A stretch of DNA of 64,000 bases from Mimachlamys varia. Its lineage: Eukaryota; Mollusca; Bivalvia; Pectinida; Pectinidae. The notes below the pieces were generated by a model that saw only the letters and a list, made by a program, of their open reading frames with translations, searched no databases and had not been told where the DNA came from. Both the position numbers and the translations under genes were made by a program. The stretch is taken from positions 37,701,426 through 37,765,425 of the forward strand of contig OX392534.1 of assembly GCA_947623455.1 (NCBI GenBank). The letters are read 5' to 3'. Below are positions 57,831-64,000 of this stretch, piece after piece. The stretch's first letter is position 1. The number at the start of each line of letters is the position of its first letter.

Positions 57831-60242
57831 TTGTCTGCGTTCCTTCCTCAATGGAAGGAGATTACACGAGACAGTTGGGCGTTGTCGGTAGTTGTGGAAG
57901 GATTGAGCATCCCGTTGTCACGGGAACCACCGCTTACGCCAGAGCCGATCTTTTTCCCTCCTCCGGGGGATCCAGTGAAGGCACTGGCTGTAAGGCAGGA
58001 GATTGCTACCCTGGTAGAGAAGAGGGCAGTCGAGGAAATTCCACGGTACCGTTGCACTCCCGGCTTCTATTCCAGAATTTTCCTGGTGAAGAAGAAGTCA
58101 GGAGCTTGGCGGCCGATTATAGACCTGAGTGCCTTCAATCGGTTCGTGGATTCTCCCCACTTTCAGATGGAAACCCCGAGAGGAATTATTGCCTCAGTCA
58201 GGGAAGGAATGTGGGCTACTTCAATAGACTTAAAGGATGCCTACTTTCATATTCCAATCAGGAAGTCGGACAGGAAGTACCTTCGCTTCTCTTACGAGGG
58301 CAAGGTTTTCCAGTTCAGGGCTATGCCTTTTGGCCTTACCACTGCCCCCATGGTTTTTACGAAACTGCTTCAGGTAGTGGTAGGCTTCCTGCACCAGCGG
58401 AGTATCAATATCCATATTTACTTCGACGACTCCCTCATGCTTCATTCGAGGAAGGAGTCCCTGGTGCAGGATACTCGACTAGTTCTGAGTCTCTTCCTCA
58501 AGGTCGGGTTCATCCCCTCCCAAGAGAAATCGGAACTGTCTCCCTCTCAGGACTTTGTGTTCCTAGGCTACAGGTTCAACGCAGCCAGGGGCCTCGTCCT
58601 TCCAACTCAGGAGAAGTTCATCAAGGCCAGGGGTCTGGTGCTGCAGTTTGTCCAGAGTTCTGCGGTTCAGGTTCGTTCAGGTCAAGCACCTTCCAGGCAG
58701 GCTCAATGTACTCGCAGACACCCTGTCCAGGCGTCTCCGACCGGTGCTGACCGAGTGGCAACTCGACCCGTCCATATTCAGAGCAATATGTCAGGTCTGG
58801 GACAGGCCTCTTATAGACCTATTCGCCACAGCATTGAACCATCAGCTACCAACGTTTGTGTCTCCCGTACCAGATCCAGCAGCATGGGCAGTAGATGCTC
58901 TGTCTCTGGACTGGAAGGGGTTCCATGCTTACGCCTTTCCCCCATTCAACTTGGTGGCCAAGGTCCTCCAGAAGTACGAGGAGCAACCTTGCTCCTTAAT
59001 TCTGGTGGCTCCCTTGTGGCCGAGACAACCATGGTTTCCTCAGATGTTGTCGTTTCTGGTGGAAGAACCTCTGGTTCTTCCACCCAGGTGGAACCTGTTG
59101 AGGCAGCCGAGGTCCAGAATCATGCACTCCCGGCCGGCTATACTCCACCTTCACGCGTGGAGGCTATCTCCGGTGGTCTGGCGCAGGAGGGTTTTTCTGG
59201 ACCGGTGTCAGACTGTATCGCTAGATCCATCAGGTCTTCTTCCGCAGCAGTCTACCAGTCTAGATGGAGCATCTTCTGCGATTGGTGTGGTCAGAGGCAA
59301 GTTGATCCGCTCAAGGCCTCTGTTCCCCTAATCGCAGATTTTCTACTGCATTTGTTTCGCAGCAAGAAATTGGCTCCTGGTACCATTGCCGGCTATCGTT
59401 CGGCTATTGCTGGTATTTTGTCATTTGCAGGGCGACCAGAGGTAGGTTCTTCTCCCTCCTTGTCAGCCCTCATCAGAGGTTTTACCATTGAGAGACCTAG
59501 AATAAGGCAGCTAACTCCTCAATGGGACTTAGCCTTGGTTCTGCAGTCTCTTTTAGGTGCTCCTTATGAGCCCCTGAGTCAAGCCTCCTTGAAATTTTTG
59601 ACTTTTAAGACCGTGTTTCTTGTCACCCTTGCATCAGGGAGAAGGCGTAGTGAGGTTCATGCCTTGTCTGGGCATTCCTCCTGTTTACGTTTTGGTAGGA
59701 ATTATTCCTCTGTAACTATCAGGACAGAACCTTCCTTCCTTGCGAAGAATCAGGTTCCTGGTTTTTCTCCAGAACCTATTCGCATTCCTTCTCTCTCTGA
59801 CATAGTTGGTAAGGACGAGCGTGATCGGCTTCTCTGTCCTGTCAGAGCCCTCCGGTATTACTTGGACAAGACAGGGGGGGATCGAGAGTCACATTCTAGG
59901 CTCTTTTTGCCTATCAAAGGTGGTCAGTCTAGTATCTCGGCTCAATCCATTTCTCGATGGATTTGTCAAGTGATTAGATTGGCTTATGAGTCTTCTTCTG
60001 AGGATGTCAGAAGACTTTTCAAGGTCAGGGCCCATGAGGTTAGAGCATTGGCCGCTTCTTGGGCCCTTCTCAACGGCTCTCCGTTTTCTGAGGTGATGTC
60101 CTCAGCCTTTTGGCGAGGACACACTACATTCACAGAGTTTTTTCTGAGATCTCTGTCATCTTTCTCAGACAAGCTCTACTCTTTGGGTCCGGTGGTTGTT
60201 GCCCAGTCAGTGGCTCATCCACCTACCTCAGAGTCAATTTAA
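57831..60242 (+). CDS. Reverse transcriptase-tyrosine recombinase ORF of the DIRS element, fused by a deletion
   Basis: The frame is open from 57492 to the stop ending at 60242. There is no in-frame ATG before residue 113 (counting from 57831), so translation probably depended on reading on from Gag (a +1 shift) or another route. Residues 1-273 are reverse transcriptase, with 'SIDLKDAYFHIPI' (131-143), 'MPFGLTTAPM' (165-174), the active-site 'YFDD' (197-200) and 'FLGYRF' (244-249). Residues about 274-435 are out-of-frame translation of the methyltransferase-like segment and are not a natural domain. Residues about 440-803 are the tyrosine recombinase that would integrate the circular DNA: GRRR (603-606), HEVR (735-738) and W761 fit the family, but F771 stands where the nucleophilic tyrosine is expected. 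RNase H is missing. As it stands this protein should not support transposition. Confidence 0.85.
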   Translation: MSAFLPQWKEITRDSWALSVVVEGLSIPLSREPPLTPEPIFFPPPGDPVKALAVRQEIATLVEKRAVEEIPRYRCTPGFYSRIFLVKKKSGAWRPIIDLSAFNRFVDSPHFQMETPRGIIASVREGMWATSIDLKDAYFHIPIRKSDRKYLRFSYEGKVFQFRAMPFGLTTAPMVFTKLLQVVVGFLHQRSINIHIYFDDSLMLHSRKESLVQDTRLVLSLFLKVGFIPSQEKSELSPSQDFVFLGYRFNAARGLVLPTQEKFIKARGLVLQFVQSSAVQVRSGQAPSRQAQCTRRHPVQASPTGADRVATRPVHIQSNMSGLGQASYRPIRHSIEPSATNVCVSRTRSSSMGSRCSVSGLEGVPCLRLSPIQLGGQGPPEVRGATLLLNSGGSLVAETTMVSSDVVVSGGRTSGSSTQVEPVEAAEVQNHALPAGYTPPSRVEAISGGLAQEGFSGPVSDCIARSIRSSSAAVYQSRWSIFCDWCGQRQVDPLKASVPLIADFLLHLFRSKKLAPGTIAGYRSAIAGILSFAGRPEVGSSPSLSALIRGFTIERPRIRQLTPQWDLALVLQSLLGAPYEPLSQASLKFLTFKTVFLVTLASGRRRSEVHALSGHSSCLRFGRNYSSVTIRTEPSFLAKNQVPGFSPEPIRIPSLSDIVGKDERDRLLCPVRALRYYLDKTGGDRESHSRLFLPIKGGQSSISAQSISRWICQVIRLAYESSSEDVRRLFKVRAHEVRALAASWALLNGSPFSEVMSSAFWRGHTTFTEFFLRSLSSFSDKLYSLGPVVVAQSVAHPPTSESI
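58648..59331 (+). pseudogene. RNase H tail and methyltransferase-like segment, displaced into another frame
   Basis: In the +1 frame relative to the surrounding ORF, this stretch starts with the C-terminal end of a DIRS RNase H region ('VKHLPGRLNVLADTLSR', about 58678-58728). It continues as the DIRS methyltransferase-like domain with 'DLFATALN' (58816) and 'YAFPPFNL' (about 58930-58953), the latter like the DPPY-type motif of adenine methyltransferases. The RNase H catalytic core that should precede it is absent. An internal deletion at about 58648 of a length not divisible by three explains both the missing core and the frame change. The segment overlaps the start of the recombinase frame, as in intact DIRS elements. 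Confidence 0.8.
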
Positions 60243-60445
60243 GTGCCCCCCACTTTTTTATGTTTTTAAATTATGCATTCGCATGGCAATGGAAGACCTA
60301 TTCTTGAATTGGTCTTTCCATTTTTTGATTTGGGGTTCTCCATGTAGGAGTTTGGTTTAGGTACCTTGACTGTGACCAGGTTACCGCCCTCCTGGATTTG
60401 CCATGGTCCTTCCGGTTTGGAGGATCCACTAGGTAAGACGAATTC
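60243..60445 (+). other. 3' non-coding part of the DIRS element
   Basis: Between the recombinase stop and the internal complementary region. No ORF. Confidence 0.6.
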
Positions 60446-60544
60446 GCATAATAATTGGATGTGGTAAGTATTGTTTTTGATATAAAATTGAGGTTTTTTA
60501 TTGTAAAACCCATTTTTATGAGAAAACTACTTACCACATCCAAT
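60446..60544 (+). repeat. Internal complementary region of the DIRS element
   Basis: 99 bp. The left part (60446-60490, 'gcataataattggatgtgg' onward) is the complement of the left outer end 54921-54965. The right part (about 60489-60544, 'ttgaggttttttattg' onward) is the complement of the right outer end 60763-60818. The two meet at 'gatataaaattgagg'. Established models of DIRS replication use this region as a template to complete the ends and form a circle. Confidence 0.93.
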
Positions 60545-60624
60545 GTGAGCCCACCCTCCTCCCTGGCTCCTCTGGCTCCTTTAGGCCTGTACGTTGCTTT
60601 TGGTTGCTTCGTTCGTTTTCGTAT

Positions 60625-60778
60625 AGAGGAAGCTCGAGGTGCGTGTGCATTCTATACTACGTCCGGTATGGACACATGTTAGTTTCGTATTCGCACGGGG
60701 CGTTTTCACTTTCGTTTTGGGAGTTAAAGAACTGGTAGTTGTAGAACTCATTTGCATAATAATTGGATGTGGTAAGTA
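60625..60778 (-). repeat. Right inverted terminal repeat of the DIRS element
   Basis: 154 bp, inverted copy of 54939-55092 with one mismatch. The outer extension after it (60779 to about 60818) differs from the left extension, as is usual for DIRS elements. Confidence 0.95.
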
Positions 60779-60818
60779 GTTTTCTCATAAAAATGGGTTT
60801 TACAATAAAAAACCTCAA

Positions 60819-61075
60819 GTTTAAATGATTGGCTTTCTGTAACTTTCAATTGCTTGTTCTAAAATGTACAGCTAAGCTTATAATTAGCTGTGTAGAACAA
60901 TCATACTCGGCACATGTTTTTATGTTAAAAGATAATTTAACTTATGATAATTGTTTAGAATATCTTTTTATTCCACAAATGTGTAATCGAGCCATATATA
61001 AAAAAAAAATAGAATATTCACCAGAAAGCCTGTCAACAGAAGCATTTGTGAACTCAGGGCAAATGCCTATTATAT
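60819..61075. other. Spacer right of the DIRS element
   Basis: AT-rich, no feature recognised. The open frame at 60829-61146 spans the spacer and the next TIR element and is not a gene. Confidence 0.35.
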
Positions 61076-61291
61076 CATCCTTGCCAAGTTTCCATGGGGG
61101 AGATTACACATGCTCAAAATTGAAATGTGTGTATGTACACCTTTAAATGGGTTCTTTTGAGCTGTTGTTTCTGATGAAATCATTAGATCTTAAAATATAG
61201 AAGTAGTTCAGCAAATTCATTGGTTGAAAATGCAAATTTAGGGTCCAAAATCTGGAGTCTCCCTTCTAAATATGGAGGGTTGGCAAGTATG
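61076..61291. mobile_element. TIR element of the CATAC family (copy 3, inverted relative to copy 2)
   Basis: 216 bp with ends 'catccttgccaag' and (minus strand) 'catacttgccaac', flanked by TTATAT (61070-61075) and TTACAT (61292-61297), a 6-bp duplication with one mismatch. Homologous to 54362-54618 in opposite orientation. Non-coding. Confidence 0.75.
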
Positions 61292-61297
61292 TTACAT

Positions 61298-62173
61298 ATA
61301 TGCTCTGACCAATGAGAGTGTGAGGAATTATCAGGTATATAATTACTGTGGTGAAGCATCACTGTCATATGATTCATGGCCTGGTAGCTGATAAAGCATA
61401 CAAATGCTGTAGAAAATAATTTCTTTGTATAACGAGGACAGTTAATTTTAGCATGTCACACCTTCAGCTGTCTGAACGATGCATAAACTTGTCGCACAAA
61501 CTTTCAGTAACAACCTTGGAAAACGAGTTTGTGTCAATCACGCTTGTTTTACGGCTCTCGGCTAATTTGTTTCAACCACCGTCAACATTATTAAAGCATA
61601 GTTATGTTAAATACCTATCTCTGATCTGTAACGGTTTACAAAAATAGAACAATACTGGACAGGGAGTCTGGAGACTCACACAACCATGAGTCAACAGATT
61701 GCAGGCGCGACAAATTCAAAATCATATTACGAAGTTTTTCCATTCTTATTTTCATTTCTGGTTCGTGAAATTGGCAGTCACAATGCAGTAAATTTGATGT
61801 TCACACCAAATAAAAGCACTTTCTATACATTTATATATTTCAATTAAGATTTCTGAATGCTTTGATCTTTTTCAGACACGACAAGAGTTTTAAACTTCAT
61901 TGATGTCAGTTGCTGAACGGAATGGAATTTGACATGTAAAATGCCATTGGTATAGTCAGTCTAGAATTGTCGGCAATCTCTCGAGAAACTACACAGGCAC
62001 GAGGAAGTCGAACCGATGCAGAGACAGGAATGGCAGTGGTAAGTGTTGAAATATTTTTTATCAAAGTTTATTAATTGTCCTATATGCTTCCTTCTATAAA
62101 CTTTTCCCCTTACACTCCTTCTCCTATCTGTCCTCGTCCACTGAAAGGTCATAACGCTGAATTAGCGTATATA
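61298..62173. other. Unique non-coding stretch
   Basis: No gene supported. An open frame at 61453-61647 has no recognisable feature. Confidence 0.35.
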
Positions 62174-62177
62174 AAAC

Positions 62178-62410
62178 CGTGGGTGGTTAGGTGGTGCAGT
62201 GGATAGCGCACTTGCCTTTCACCAAGGCGACCGGGGTTCAATTCCCAAACCAGATGTGAAAAGATATGGGGTCACATGCCCAACCATGTTGGTTTTCTCT
62301 GGGTACTCTGGTTTCCTCCCACAAGAAGATCCCTCGTGCGTTAACATCCCAGCCAACAAGAGTGATTAATAAGTTTGATAACTTGTTTCATGATTGCTGT
62401 ATTGAACTAA
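62178..62410 (+). mobile_element. tRNA-derived SINE, family A (copy 3, most complete)
   Basis: tRNA-like head with A-box region 'ggtggtgcagtggatagcgc' and a clear B box 'ccggggttcaattccc'. The body reads 'atggggtcacatgcccaacc', 'atgttggttttctctgggta' and 'ctctggtttcctcccacaag', with tail 'acaagagtgattaataag'. GTATATA occurs on both sides (62167-62173, 62412-62418), a possible target duplication. Confidence 0.88.
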
Positions 62411-62418
62411 AGTATATA

Positions 62419-62944
62419 TATTACCGGGTAAACCGTCAAAATAAATAGATAAACCAATACTTTCACCATTATAAACACTGGAAGAGAAACAATTTCAACA
62501 AATTCTTCACAGATAAGACACATAGAAACAATAAAGTTAATTATCATCTTGTAGTTTTTACCAGAGACTTAAGATCTAGTCGTACACAGGAAATTTGTCT
62601 TCAGACATTCTTCCAACATTATGGCTTTAATTAGCTCATCGCCATTTGTAGACCTAGGTCAAGATCCTTTTAAACCATATATACCTCGCAATTTCCCTTT
62701 ACATACGTAATCCTGTCTGAGGCAATATCCATACATGTCGTAAAGCTTAGCCTCATAAACTTCCATTAAGTATACTACAGTTTGTGTCCTCATCATGTTT
62801 TCTTGTAAAAATAATCCACCAGAAATACAAAGTGGGAAAGAACAGGCATCTGTTTAGTGTTTCGTCTAATTTGTAATTATTACAGTGCCTTTGACCATGT
62901 GAGTACTGGACAATAGCATGATGCCACAGGTTAATGTGTTTCAC
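62419..62944. other. Unique spacer
   Basis: No gene or repeat recognised. Confidence 0.35.
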
Positions 62945-63420
62945 CTGATAGTGCCACAGAAACAGTTGCAGGTATTATATTGGATAATGCCACAGATATA
63001 GTGGCAGGTATAATATTGGATAGTGCAACAGAAACAGTAGCAGTTATTTTTAGGGATATAGTGCCATAGAGACCCTGACAGGTATTTTAAGGGATAGTGC
63101 CACAGAGAACCCAACAGGTATTTAACTGAATAGTGCCACAGAGAACCCAACAGGTATTTAACTGAATAGTGCCACAGAGAACCCAACAGGTATTTAACTG
63201 AATAGTGCCACAGAGAACCCAACAGGTATTTAACTGAATAGTGCCACAGAGACCCTGACAGATATTTTAAGGGATAGTGCCACAGAGACCCTGACAGGTA
63301 TTTTACTGAATAGTGCCACAGAGACCCTGACAGGTATTTTACTGAATAGTGCCACAGAGACCCTGACAGGTATTTTAATGGGTGATGCTGCATGGGGTGT
63401 TAAGTTTCTAATAGTGCCAC
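62945..63420. repeat. Minisatellite array 12, 36-bp unit, about 13 copies
   Basis: Units 'gccacagagaccctgacagg' followed by 'tattttactgaatagt'. A block of four near-identical 'gagaacccaacaggtattta' units lies at 63105-63240. The left three units are diverged. The minus-strand open frame of 12-residue repeats (62941-63393) follows from the 36-bp period. Confidence 0.95.
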
Positions 63421-64000
63421 TACGTCTTTAGACAGTCTTGTACTGGATGGATGTGAGTTTTTGCTCACATAGTTCTTCAGTGTATTTTGCCTCTGTATCA
63501 AAACCTCATTTTGTTGAAGAGGCATGGCATGTACAATCTGCTGAATAATATATTGATAAGACTTTAAGCCACAAGTATAATTTCTCCTGTTAAAATAAGA
63601 AACATTCAGATTGTGGATGGTAGGACCCTAGAAATCCCTTCAAAGTGTGCAGAGCGTAAAGTAAAACCATCCAAATTATAGACTTAATTATCTCCCTTTA
63701 AACAGTAGAAGTATCTTATTTCCTACAAAATGTGGATAATGTGCCATGGCTCTAAAAACTTTCAATCTGTACACTGTAGTGTCACTAACCGAGGTGTCTC
63801 TGGTCAATTGATCAAGTCTAGATTAAACTTTATAATAATTAATGTAGTTCTAGTACCAAGACTTTGTGACATATTTCATGGCTATCGTCGCAGGTCACAG
63901 GTTCATGATTGCCTCCTTGATTCTATTAACTATATAAGAAATGTTCCTTGGGAGTAACAGACAAATGTGACTCCAAGTGGCACTGGGCTCTGTCCCACGT
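63421..64000. other. Unique stretch to window end
   Basis: No gene supported; the open frame at 63730-63957 has no recognisable feature. Confidence 0.35.

Larger units (their letters stand above)
54921..60818 (+). mobile_element. DIRS-type tyrosine-recombinase retrotransposon, internally deleted copy
   Basis: About 5.9 kb. The diagnostic layout is complete: inverted terminal repeats (54939-55092, 60625-60778), unequal non-inverted outer extensions (54921-54938 and 60779 to about 60818), and an internal complementary region (60446-60544) that matches the two outer ends joined back to back. Coding order is Gag-like ORF, reverse transcriptase, remnant RNase H tail plus methyltransferase-like segment, then tyrosine recombinase. 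No target duplication is seen, as expected for recombinase-mediated insertion. Coding sequence is noticeably more GC-rich than the flanks. Loss of the RNase H core and of the recombinase tyrosine make this copy non-autonomous. Confidence 0.93.

Noticed and set aside
57707..58750. 347-codon ORF overlapping the RT
   Set aside because: Out-of-frame shadow of the RT region; lacks RT motifs, which lie in the other frame.
58648..59331. Independent gene of 227 codons
   Set aside because: It is the displaced RNase H tail and methyltransferase-like part of the DIRS coding region, not a separate gene.
54362..61291. One large long-TIR transposon containing the DIRS element
   Set aside because: Each inverted copy has its own 6-bp flanking duplication, which fits separate small insertions better; kept as an alternative.
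62178..62410. Functional tRNA gene
   Set aside because: A and B boxes are present, but the sequence does not close into a cloverleaf and continues into a shared dispersed SINE body found at two other places.
62941..63393. 150-codon minus-strand ORF of 12-residue repeats
   Set aside because: 36-bp minisatellite with no stops in that frame; no other coding evidence.

Overview
This is an AT-rich, repeat-dense piece of a eukaryotic, most likely molluscan (bivalve) nuclear genome. The reasons are the lack of compact genes, numerous tRNA-derived SINEs, degenerate repeats with a 'tcaaggtcaa' or 'gtctgtctgtcc' theme of a kind I associate with bivalve DNA, and a metazoan-type DIRS retrotransposon. 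Species cannot be fixed from sequence alone. No complete host gene is visible. The only host coding candidate is one possible terminal exon on the minus strand (31650-31971).

About a fifth of the window (roughly 14 kb) lies in twelve sequence-distinct minisatellite arrays with units of 22-51 bp: 151-1097 (51 bp), 2240-6512 (30 bp), 9579-10898 (39 bp), 16645-16968 (29 bp), 18948-19142 (28 bp), 24475-24880 (about 46 bp), 25672-26765 (49 bp), 35490-36172 (29 bp), 36548-38437 (50 bp, GC-rich), 44402-45585 (22 bp), 47246-48517 (26/23 bp) and 62945-63420 (36 bp). Several contain larger internal duplications. Because many units lack stop codons, the arrays give long spurious open frames.

Between the arrays lie older interspersed repeats of 130-160 bp modules, at least six tRNA-derived SINE copies in three or four families, and several short terminal-inverted-repeat (TIR) elements. 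These include a TA-flanked Tc1/mariner-like element (10909-11871), a probable pogo-like element (13957-14408), a 459-bp element with perfect 18-bp TIRs and a 5-bp target duplication (46467-46925), and three members of one family that share CATAC(C/T)TG ends and 6-bp target duplications (20660-21741, 54362-54618, 61076-61291).

The main coding content is one DIRS-type tyrosine-recombinase retrotransposon, 54921-60818. It has 154-bp inverted terminal repeats that differ at one base, a 99-bp internal complementary region matching the joined outer ends, a 751-aa Gag-like ORF, and a second long ORF with reverse transcriptase followed by tyrosine recombinase. That ORF is the product of an internal deletion: the RNase H core is missing, the methyltransferase-like segment is left in another frame, and the reverse transcriptase and recombinase now share a frame by accident. 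The expected catalytic tyrosine reads as phenylalanine. The near-identical terminal repeats suggest this disabled copy inserted recently, presumably using proteins supplied by intact relatives. It sits between two oppositely oriented members of the 6-bp-duplication family.
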